A stretch of DNA of 8,042 nt, from positions 1 through 8,042 of the forward strand of contig SKHQ01000005.1 of assembly GCA_007116915.1 (NCBI GenBank). The letters run 5' to 3'. This document shows positions 1-5,994 of this stretch, piece by piece. Source of the DNA: Candidatus Methanomethylophilaceae archaeon (GTDB taxonomy: Archaea; Thermoplasmatota; Thermoplasmata; Methanomassiliicoccales; Methanomethylophilaceae). Positions within the stretch are counted from its first letter, which is position 1. Each line of letters begins with the position of its first letter. The position numbers and the translations under genes are program-made. The notes below the pieces were generated by a model. It did not search any database, was not told the origin of the DNA, and saw nothing but the letters and a program-made list of their open reading frames with translations.

Positions 1-332
1 CCCAAAACCAACTGCAGGAATCCTGTCAAAATTGTGGCTGCGAGCAGATATTCGAGGCCATGGTCCCTGACAAGGACTATGAAGACTAGGGCCATTGCCC
101 CCGTGGCTCCCGATATCATACCGGGGCGCCCTCCTGCGAAAGCTATCACCACTGCGATGCAGAAAGAGGCGTAAAGACCGACCATGGGGTCAACACCCGC
201 GATCAATGAGAACGCTATCGCCTCCGGGATCAAGGCCAAAGCGACCGTTATTCCGGCAAGGGTGTCTGCTCTGACATTTGAGAACCAATTTCTCTTGATG
301 TTAGCGGTTGATAAAATATTATTGAAATCCAC
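1..332 (-). CDS. SulP-family inorganic anion transporter, N-terminal fragment (runs off the left edge)
   Basis: Only the first 110 codons are in the window, and the gene continues past position 1. The frame reads as hydrophobic membrane segments with conserved SulP N-terminal features: a short cytoplasmic start, then ADTLAGITVALALIPEAIAF (residues 22-41, first membrane helix with its proline), then GVDPMVGLYA (46-55) and GGRPGMISGATGAMALV (67-83). SulP proteins move anions such as sulfate or bicarbonate across the cell membrane. They usually have 10-14 helices and often a C-terminal STAS domain, which cannot be seen here, so the substrate is unknown. The start chosen is GTG at 332-330, preceded by a GAGG ribosome-binding sequence (343-340) at 7-nt spacing. 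The frame is open upstream to a TAA near 392 but has no ATG there. A TATA-like box lies at 401-410. The gene is divergent from the universal stress gene. Confidence 0.85.
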   Translation of the reverse strand, partial: MDFNNILSTANIKRNWFSNVRADTLAGITVALALIPEAIAFSLIAGVDPMVGLYASFCIAVVIAFAGGRPGMISGATGAMALVFIVLVRDHGLEYLLAATILTGFLQLVL

Positions 333-400
333 AGGATATCCTCTAATGATGGCCTTCCAACAAGTTTTCCAGCCATTAAGTTCGAGCCAATCTTAAGAGT

Positions 401-410
401 GTATTTATAG
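401..410 (-). promoter_or_regulatory. Probable archaeal box A for the SulP gene
   Basis: Read on the minus strand this is CTATAAATAC, a good archaeal TATA-type box. Initiation about 25 nt downstream would fall near 375-380, giving a leader of about 45 nt that contains the GAGG site before the GTG start. A second candidate, TTTAAATG on the minus strand (about 423-416), lies just upstream. I cannot tell which is used. Confidence 0.5.
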
Positions 411-469
411 ATTTGTCATTTAAACCTTCAATCGAGGACTCAACTCTAATTCACACTCCAACATGGTTA

Positions 470-475
470 TTTATA
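470..475 (+). promoter_or_regulatory. Possible box A for the universal stress gene
   Basis: TTTATA, in the context TTATTTATACG, lies about 60-75 nt before the candidate starts at 535 and 547. Initiation about 25 nt downstream would be near 498, leaving a leader of roughly 35-50 nt. The ATG at 463 that opens the long reading frame lies upstream of or inside this box, which argues against translation from there. An alternative AT-rich box is TCATTTAAACC at 415-425. Confidence 0.4.
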
Positions 476-546
476 CGCGGGTAACTATTTTCAAGCAACC
501 GAAGTCCTCTAACGATGGGTCTGGCTTCTTCGGGATGGATATTATC

Positions 547-972
547 ATGTTTAAGAAGATTTTGCTTGCAATAGACGGATCAGATAACGCTAGGCGAGCT
601 GCCGAATCGGCCATAGGTCTTTTCAAACTAATAGACGGTGCCTCACTCATAATTACATACATCTCACCCAACCCTCCATCCCAGACAAGGTTGGTTAAAG
701 CTGATTTCGATGTGCACTCTCTACTAATCGAGGATGCCAAAACCATATCGAAAAACACCTTGGAGATGCTTAAGGAGTCCGGTGTTGACTACGAGTTGGA
801 GGTTGCGATAGGCGACCCTGCGACTGAGATTCTGAAAATAAGGGAGAAGGTCAATGCTGGCCTGATAATCGTTGGCAGCCGTGGGTTGGGTTCATTGTCA
901 GGCGTTGTACTCGGAAGCGTCAGCCAGAAGATAGCACATCATGCCCATTGTCCCGTTATGATAGTGAAATGA
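547..972 (+). CDS. Universal stress protein, UspA family, ATP-binding type
   Basis: A 141-residue single Usp domain, the normal family length. Residues 3-12 (KKILLAIDGS) form the first beta strand and the nucleotide-contacting Asp. G110-x2-G113-x9-G123-S124 is the ATP-binding signature, and the protein ends in the usual last strand CPVMIVK. Usp proteins are cytoplasmic dimers linked to stress adaptation or to regulating partner proteins; no specific role can be read here. The start at 547 is chosen because MFKKILLAIDGS is the typical family N-terminus. ATG 535 is in frame and would add four residues. The open frame from 463 would add 28 residues unlike the family and overlaps the probable promoter. 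The gene stands alone, divergent from the SulP transporter. Some Usp proteins are fused or adjacent to transporters, so a functional link is possible but inferred. Confidence 0.9.
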   Translation: MFKKILLAIDGSDNARRAAESAIGLFKLIDGASLIITYISPNPPSQTRLVKADFDVHSLLIEDAKTISKNTLEMLKESGVDYELEVAIGDPATEILKIREKVNAGLIIVGSRGLGSLSGVVLGSVSQKIAHHAHCPVMIVK

Positions 973-994
973 TCGCACAATCCTTTCACTATCA
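959..994 (+). terminator. Stem-loop across the stop codon of the Usp gene
   Basis: TGATAGTGAAA (959-969) is perfectly complementary to TTTCACTATCA (984-994). The 14-nt loop contains the TGA stop (970-972), and GAT/ATC inside the loop (971-973, 980-982) can add three more pairs. No T-run follows directly, so this may be an mRNA 3'-end stabiliser or processing structure and not a simple terminator. Confidence 0.45.
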
Positions 995-1052
995 GGAATA
1001 ATAACCAAAGACATCCTGAACTATCAATCGCTTTCACTAAACGTCGTCATCA

Positions 1053-1081
1053 GGCCGATTCAATTCGGTCGTTGTTATTTT
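1053..1081 (+). terminator. Possible terminator of the Usp gene
   Basis: GGCCGA (1053-1058) pairs with TCGGTC (1065-1070), with one G-T wobble and a TTCAAT loop. A T-rich tract ending in TATTTT (1076-1081) follows. Archaeal termination depends mainly on T-rich tracts, so the hairpin may be incidental. The rest of 973-1124 holds no gene that I can see. Confidence 0.35.
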
Positions 1082-1117
1082 CCAACTTAGCTTCCATTGG
1101 ATGCATCTTCTTTCACG

Positions 1118-1123
1118 AAAAAA
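1118..1123 (-). terminator. T6 tract just after the Nudix stop codon
   Basis: On the minus strand a run of six T begins 2 nt after the TAG stop of the Nudix gene (1127-1125). Oligo-T tracts at gene ends are the usual archaeal termination signal. No stem precedes it. Confidence 0.4.
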
Positions 1124-1124
1124 T

Positions 1125-1538
1125 CTAGTAATCTATCGATCGCCGGAAATCATCCACTATCTTTGCATGGTCGAATGCCAGCTCAGGAAGTTTGTTCAAT
1201 GGGAACCAAACCGTCTCTGCGGCATCATCCCCGGCACTGAGGATGCCTCCATTAACCTTCAAAACATAAACCAAGCTCACCGTATGGCCTCTTGGATCTC
1301 GGGAGGTATCGGAGTAAACTCCCAACAGATGCGATATTTCCGTGATAAGCCCAGTCTCCTCTACCATCTCACGTTTCACCGCATCCTCTACCGTCTCACC
1401 GTAGTCGACAAAACCACCTGGTAATGCATAGGTCCCTTGGAATGGTCTGTTGCCTCTCTTGATCAGAAGGATCTTCCCATCCTCAACCACGATTCCGTCC
1501 ACAGTGAGTGCCGGACTCTTGTATTCTTTACCTTCCAT
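1125..1538 (-). CDS. Nudix hydrolase (ADP-ribose/nucleotide pyrophosphatase-like)
   Basis: A 137-residue single-domain Nudix protein. The full Nudix box is present: G42-x5-E48-x7-R56-E57-M-V-E60-E61-x-G63-L64. R56, E57, E60 and E61 form the usual metal-binding and catalytic helix. Family members hydrolyse nucleoside diphosphates linked to another group (ADP-ribose, (d)NTPs, NADH and others), usually with Mg2+. The segment SDTSRDPRGHTVSLVYVL (residues 76-93) resembles that of ADP-ribose pyrophosphatase-like members, but substrate cannot be assigned from the box alone. ATG 1538 is the start. I see no ribosome-binding site, and the distance from the TTTAAA box (1568-1575) fits a very short leader. 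The gene ends in TAG, and an in-frame TGA follows four codons later. It is convergent with the Usp gene and divergent from the NOG1-polC operon. Confidence 0.92.
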   Translation of the reverse strand: MEGKEYKSPALTVDGIVVEDGKILLIKRGNRPFQGTYALPGGFVDYGETVEDAVKREMVEETGLITEISHLLGVYSDTSRDPRGHTVSLVYVLKVNGGILSAGDDAAETVWFPLNKLPELAFDHAKIVDDFRRSIDY

Positions 1539-1567
1539 CTGTTACAACCGCCCTGATAGAATGATAG

Positions 1568-1575
1568 GTTTAAAC
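1568..1575. promoter_or_regulatory. Palindromic box A (GTTTAAAC) between divergent Nudix and NOG1 genes
   Basis: GTTTAAAC reads the same on both strands and is the clearest TATA-like element in the 59-bp intergenic space. Its centre is about 26 nt from the NOG1 ATG (1598), matching a leaderless transcript. It is about 33 nt from the Nudix ATG (1538), matching a leader of a few nucleotides. Neither gene has an evident ribosome-binding sequence. Use in both directions is inferred. Confidence 0.5.
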
Positions 1576-1597
1576 GGAGAACGCATTATCGCATAAT

Positions 1598-2590
1598 ATG
1601 CTTGACCAGCAGCGGAGGATACCTACAGTCCTTACGGCGCAGGAGTTAATGGACAAGGCCTTCCACCGCGCCTCCAAGATCCGTAAGGAAGGTAACAGTC
1701 CATTGGACACTAAGAAGAAGACCGCCTTGGCGAAGATTACCGCCTCCGGGGACATTGTGATAAGCACCCTGGACAGTTATCTCAGGGCATTCCCTAAACT
1801 GGAGAAGACCGAGGACTTCTTCCCACAGCTTGTGGACCTTGTCGTGGGACTCGATTCACTTAAACATTCATTAGGCGCCCTTTCTTGGGCCGCCTACCGG
1901 ACCGAGAGGTTGAAGAACGGTTACCTGGCGATGATTAGGCGTACCCAGGACATAGCCCGTGTGGAATCCCTGCGGCGCGGTTTCTACGGGAGACTCTCCT
2001 CTGTGATAAGGCAGGTCGGTGACGATCTAGAGAATGTCAACCGGGCCAGGAACGCCATGAGGCATCTCCCCTCGGTCGATCCGTCGGTGCCCACCGCGGT
2101 CATAGCTGGTTTCCCTAATGTGGGGAAGAGCCAGTTGATAACCGCACTCAGCAACGCCACTCCGCAGATCGCCCCCTATCCGTTCACAACCAAAGGCATA
2201 GTGGTCGGTCACACCGAATACCGGTGGCGAAAGTTCCAGATCATCGACACCCCTGGTCTCTTAGACCGGAAACTGGAGGAAAGGAACGACATAGAGAGGC
2301 AGGCGGTGCTTGCTTTACAGTATCTCACCGATGTCATGGTGTTCCTTATCGACCGTTCCGAGACCTGCGGATACTCATTGGACAAACAGATGGCGTTGTT
2401 GGACTCCATCAAGAAAGGTTTCCCCAAGGTTCCCATATTGGTCGTGGAGTCCAAGGCTGATATATCACCTCCAGGTGATGAACCGCTACGTGTCTCCGCC
2501 AAGGAGGGCACTGGCGTCGAGGAGCTCAGACAGCTTCTCAATGAGGAGTTGCTGAAGATAGCTCAGAAGGAGGAAGTCAACGAATCATGA
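1598..2590 (+). CDS. NOG1-family GTPase (ribosome biogenesis)
   Basis: A 330-residue protein. An N-terminal helical, basic domain (about residues 1-165) characteristic of NOG1 is followed by an Obg-like G domain. The motifs are G1 GFPNVGKS (171-178), a switch region PYPFTTKG, G3 DTPG (217-220), a G4 position reading ESKAD (S285-K-A-D288, where the consensus is NKxD), and G5 SAKEG (from residue 300). Eukaryotic NOG1 acts in large-subunit assembly in the nucleolus. Archaeal homologues are about this length, lack the long eukaryotic C-terminal extension, and are presumed to act in ribosome assembly. ATG 1598 is chosen because a box A lies at the leaderless distance upstream. The stop overlaps the next gene's start (ATGA, 2587-2590), so the gene is cotranscribed with polC. 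It could be catalogued simply as a small GTP-binding protein, but the N-terminal domain supports NOG1. Confidence 0.88.
   Translation: MLDQQRRIPTVLTAQELMDKAFHRASKIRKEGNSPLDTKKKTALAKITASGDIVISTLDSYLRAFPKLEKTEDFFPQLVDLVVGLDSLKHSLGALSWAAYRTERLKNGYLAMIRRTQDIARVESLRRGFYGRLSSVIRQVGDDLENVNRARNAMRHLPSVDPSVPTAVIAGFPNVGKSQLITALSNATPQIAPYPFTTKGIVVGHTEYRWRKFQIIDTPGLLDRKLEERNDIERQAVLALQYLTDVMVFLIDRSETCGYSLDKQMALLDSIKKGFPKVPILVVESKADISPPGDEPLRVSAKEGTGVEELRQLLNEELLKIAQKEEVNES
2569..2573 (+). promoter_or_regulatory. GGAGG ribosome-binding sequence upstream of polC
   Basis: GGAGG inside the end of the NOG1 gene lies 13 nt before the polC ATG at 2587. The spacing is longer than usual but supports use of the overlapping start. 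The alternative ATG at 2614 has only a GAGG at 2-nt spacing. Confidence 0.4.
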
Positions 2591-5500
2591 GGCGCGTGGC
2601 CTGCAGCGAGGGAATGGAGCGTTATTTCCAGGACCTGGCCGCAAGAACCGAGGCTTGTTACAGTGTGGCCCGTAGGGCCAGGGGCCGTGGTAAAGACCCC
2701 GAGATAAAGATAGAGATACCACAGGCAGAGGACCTGGCATCCCGGGTCGAGAAACTCCTCGCCGATTGGAACGTCGAAGGAGTGGCGGAGAGGATAAGGG
2801 AACTCAGTCTGGAGCATGGCAACCGTGAGGTGGTCTCCCTCCTGATAGCCAAGGAGATAGCCACCCGTCCTGCCAAAACACGCGAGGAGGCCATAGACCG
2901 AGCGGTCAGGGTCGGACTCGCCGTTCTCACTGAAGGTATTCTTGTCGCCCCTCTCGAAGGGATAGCGTCGGTCAAGATAGGAAAGAATGCTGACGGAACG
3001 GAGTACTTGGCATTACTTTTCGCGGGACCCATCCGCGCTGCCGGAGGTACCGGGCAGGCCATGAGTGTTCTTATCGGTGACGTTGTGCGCCGTGAACTGA
3101 GGATCGGCGAATACATGCCGACCTCGCAGGAGGTATCCCGTTTCCATGAGGAGATACCGCTCTATAAACAGTGCCAACATCTCCAGTACTCTCCCAGTGG
3201 CAATGAGATTGAATTGATAGTGAAGAACTGCCCCGTCTGCATCGACGGTGAAGGCACTGAGGAGGCGGAGATCTCCGGGTTCCGGGACCTTCCCCGTATA
3301 GAGACGAACCGCGTCCGTGGCGGTGCATGTCTGGTCATAGCCGAGGGGCTGTGTCAGAAGGCGGCCAAGATCCAGAAGCACGTTAACGCTTTGGGCATCG
3401 GTGGTTGGGGGTTCATCGACGGTCTCCTAGCTCCCAAGGGTGGTGACGAGGACGATCTGAGTTCAAAGGTGAAGCCCGCTGACAAATACCTCAAGGATAT
3501 CGTCGCCGGCAGACCGATTTTTGGTCATCCCTCGAGACCGGGCGGATTCCGTCTGCGATATGGCCGTGGTAGGACTTGCGGTCTGGCGGCGATAGCCATC
3601 AGCCCTGCATCCATGTATGCCTTGGACGAGTTTCCCGCCATCGGCACACAGATCAAGATAGAAAGGCCTGGCAAGGCCGGTGCCGTAACACCTTGCGATT
3701 CTATAGAGGGTCCAGTACTCCTGCTGAATAACGGCGATCTCGTCCAATGCAACACTGTGAAGGAGGTGATGGAGGTCCGAGACTCGATAGCCGAGCTGGT
3801 GGACATCGGTGAGATGCTGATACCATTCGGTGAGTTCTCCGAGAATAACCATCCCTTGGTGCCTGTGGGTTATTGTTTGGAATGGCACCACGAGGAGCTG
3901 AAAGCCGCCTGTGGGAAGACGCCCGCTGATTGGGAGTCGGTATCATTCAAAGAGGCTTTGGAGATGAGCAGGGAGTACGGAGTTCCTCTGCATCCTAGTC
4001 ACAACCTCTTCTGGTCCGATATTGACCTCGAGGATCTGAAACAGTTACGTGAACACATCCTCTCCACCGCGACAATGGCCGACGAAACTCTGGTGATGCC
4101 GTTGGAGTCGAAAACGAAGAGGACCTTGGAGTCTCTGGGCGCATTGCACCGGGTGGTCGAAGGAAAGGTCCATATCGAAAGGTATGCCGCTCCCCTCTGC
4201 AAAGGGTTGGCTATCGAATCAGGTGATCATGGGTTACAGGCCGTAGGCGATTTCGATGGCCAGGATGCATTGCAGGCGGTGTCCGATGCCATGGGCGTCC
4301 AGGTGAGGCCGAGGGCGGTGACTCGGATCGGCTCCCGCATGGCCCGACCGGAGAAGGCCAAGGAACGCAAGATGAATCCTCCGGTCCATTCCCTTTTCCC
4401 CATCGGCATGGAGGGCGGTTCACAGAGACTTATGAGCACCGCCCTGGCAAAGGTCCGTGAGACCCGTCCCACCAATGGAGAGGCGGGTAGCTTCAAGATC
4501 GATCTAGGCATGCGCCGCTGCCAAGGATGCAACATCACCACTTACCTGATAACCTGTCCACAATGCGATTCCAGGACATCGGTGTCCAGTGACTCCCGTG
4601 CCTTCGAGCGCAAACCGAAGATGAGCGTGAAACTTGAGGAGGACTTCTCACGGGCGCTCAAGGTTCTAGGCATAACCAATGCTCCTGAAGTGAAAGGGGT
4701 ACAGGCCTTGACCTCGAAGGAGAAGGTGCCTGAACCGTTGGAGAAAGGAATTCTCCGCGCTAAGCACGAGGTCTTTGTGTTCAAAGACGGCACCATACGT
4801 TTTGACATGACCGACCTCCCCATCACCCACTTCCGTCCCCGCGAGATCGGGCTGAGCGTCGAGAGGGCTATCGAGTTGGGATATGAGGAGGACATGCACG
4901 GAGTTCCTCTGACCGACGCCGAGCAGCTCTGCGAACTGAGAGTCCAAGATTTCATTCCTTCCGTAGGATGCGGCGACTACATGGTCCAAGTGGCTGATTT
5001 CATGGATGAGCTACTAGTATCATTCTATGGTCTGGAACCATTCTACAACGCAAAACGCCGTAACGATCTGATAGGTCATGTGGGAATCGGACTCGCCCCT
5101 CATACATCCGGCGGAGTGCTGACAAGGATAATCGGTTTCATGCCTGCCAGCGGCGGGTATGCACACCCTTTCTTCCATGCTGCCAAACGCCGTAACTGTG
5201 ACGGCGACGAAGACAGTATAATTCTGCTTCTGGACGGGCTGATAAACTTCTCCCGTCTGTTTTTACCGGACCGCAGGGGCGGACTCATGGATGCCCCCCT
5301 TGTCCTGACCACCCGACTCAACCCTGATGAGGTTGACAAGGAGGCTCATAATGTGGATTGTCTTTCCCATTATCCCTTGGAGCTCTACCACGCCGCCCGC
5401 GAATACAAGCACCCTCGTGAGATCGAAGGGATGATGGATATGGTCGGGGGACGTATCGGAAGTAGCCTCCAATTCGAACGTATCGGTTTCACCCACGACA

Positions 5501-5946
5501 CCAACGATATCGCCGAAGGCCCCTATCATTCCAAGTACACCACCTTGGAGACGATGATGGATAAGATGTACGGGCAGCTTGAACTCGGTCGGAAGATCCG
5601 TGCCGTTGACGAGAAGGACGTGGTCACCCGGGTCATAGACAAGCATTTCCTCCCCGATATGGTGGGCAACCTGCGCTCATTCTCGGCACAGAAGCTCAGA
5701 TGCACCAAGTGCGGCGAGAGTTATCGTCGTATCCCTCTGGCAGGCAAGTGCCGCTGCGGAAACGGTCTCACCTTGACGGTACATGAGGCCAGCGTGAAGA
5801 AGTACCTCGCCGTATCCAAGGAGATGGGTGAGCGTTACGGACTTTCCGAATACACCCGCCAGCGCATCGAGGTTCTGGAGATGAGCATGGCATCCCTTTT
5901 CGACAATGACAAGGTACGCAAGTGCAAACTCACAGATTTCATGTGA
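2587..5946 (+). CDS. polC: DNA polymerase II (family D) large catalytic subunit DP2
   Basis: 1119 residues, the usual length for an intein-free DP2. It is the polymerase subunit of the archaeal replicative enzyme PolD and pairs with the exonuclease subunit DP1 (not in this window). The N-terminus (MERYFQDLAARTEACYSVAR, from residue 10) and GPIRAAGGTGQA are typical. The catalytic loop NCDGDED is at residues 870-876, with D872 and D874 matching the two metal-binding aspartates. It is followed by the conserved GGLMDAPLVLTTRLNPDEVD. Candidate zinc cysteines are C215/C218, C645/C648/C657/C660 and C1039/C1042/C1055/C1057. The C-terminus KCKLTDFM resembles a PCNA-interacting peptide. ATG 2587 overlaps the NOG1 stop and is preferred, because the frame is then translationally coupled; ATG 2614 would remove nine residues. 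The gene converges on rpo3. Confidence 0.97.
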   Translation: MRRVACSEGMERYFQDLAARTEACYSVARRARGRGKDPEIKIEIPQAEDLASRVEKLLADWNVEGVAERIRELSLEHGNREVVSLLIAKEIATRPAKTREEAIDRAVRVGLAVLTEGILVAPLEGIASVKIGKNADGTEYLALLFAGPIRAAGGTGQAMSVLIGDVVRRELRIGEYMPTSQEVSRFHEEIPLYKQCQHLQYSPSGNEIELIVKNCPVCIDGEGTEEAEISGFRDLPRIETNRVRGGACLVIAEGLCQKAAKIQKHVNALGIGGWGFIDGLLAPKGGDEDDLSSKVKPADKYLKDIVAGRPIFGHPSRPGGFRLRYGRGRTCGLAAIAISPASMYALDEFPAIGTQIKIERPGKAGAVTPCDSIEGPVLLLNNGDLVQCNTVKEVMEVRDSIAELVDIGEMLIPFGEFSENNHPLVPVGYCLEWHHEELKAACGKTPADWESVSFKEALEMSREYGVPLHPSHNLFWSDIDLEDLKQLREHILSTATMADETLVMPLESKTKRTLESLGALHRVVEGKVHIERYAAPLCKGLAIESGDHGLQAVGDFDGQDALQAVSDAMGVQVRPRAVTRIGSRMARPEKAKERKMNPPVHSLFPIGMEGGSQRLMSTALAKVRETRPTNGEAGSFKIDLGMRRCQGCNITTYLITCPQCDSRTSVSSDSRAFERKPKMSVKLEEDFSRALKVLGITNAPEVKGVQALTSKEKVPEPLEKGILRAKHEVFVFKDGTIRFDMTDLPITHFRPREIGLSVERAIELGYEEDMHGVPLTDAEQLCELRVQDFIPSVGCGDYMVQVADFMDELLVSFYGLEPFYNAKRRNDLIGHVGIGLAPHTSGGVLTRIIGFMPASGGYAHPFFHAAKRRNCDGDEDSIILLLDGLINFSRLFLPDRRGGLMDAPLVLTTRLNPDEVDKEAHNVDCLSHYPLELYHAAREYKHPREIEGMMDMVGGRIGSSLQFERIGFTHDTNDIAEGPYHSKYTTLETMMDKMYGQLELGRKIRAVDEKDVVTRVIDKHFLPDMVGNLRSFSAQKLRCTKCGESYRRIPLAGKCRCGNGLTLTVHEASVKKYLAVSKEMGERYGLSEYTRQRIEVLEMSMASLFDNDKVRKCKLTDFM

Positions 5947-5950
5947 GTTC

Positions 5951-5992
5951 AAAAGGAAAAACGGGTAAAGGGGATTGTTGAAAGGGTTTTCC
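5951..5992. terminator. Possible bidirectional terminator between polC and rpo3
   Basis: GGAAAAAC (5955-5962) and GTTTTCC (5986-5992) form an inverted repeat with one extra A. On the minus strand this gives GTTTTTCCTTTT after rpo3, a good archaeal T-rich terminator. On the plus strand only a T4 run (5987-5990) follows polC. The stretch between the two genes is only about 48 bp, so both transcripts must end here or overlap. Confidence 0.4.
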
Positions 5993-5994
5993 GT

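Noticed and set aside
184..396. Plus-strand open frame of 70 codons at the left edge
   Set aside because: It is antisense to the SulP frame, whose minus-strand translation has clear family motifs. The plus-strand product has no recognisable features.
463..546. Longer N-terminus for the universal stress protein starting at 463
   Set aside because: The extra 28 residues do not match the family, and the region contains the likely promoter box.
973..1124. Small RNA or CRISPR-like repeat from the recurring CTTTCACTA motif
   Set aside because: There are only two copies, of eight to nine bases, with no regular spacer pattern. They are better treated as arms of a stem-loop.
1101..1424. Plus-strand open frame opposite the Nudix gene
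   Set aside because: The minus strand encodes a complete Nudix box, and this frame is its shadow.
4542..4989. Two overlapping antisense open frames inside polC
   Set aside because: They are complementary shadows of the conserved DP2 zinc-finger and following region, with no family features, ribosome-binding site or promoter of their own.
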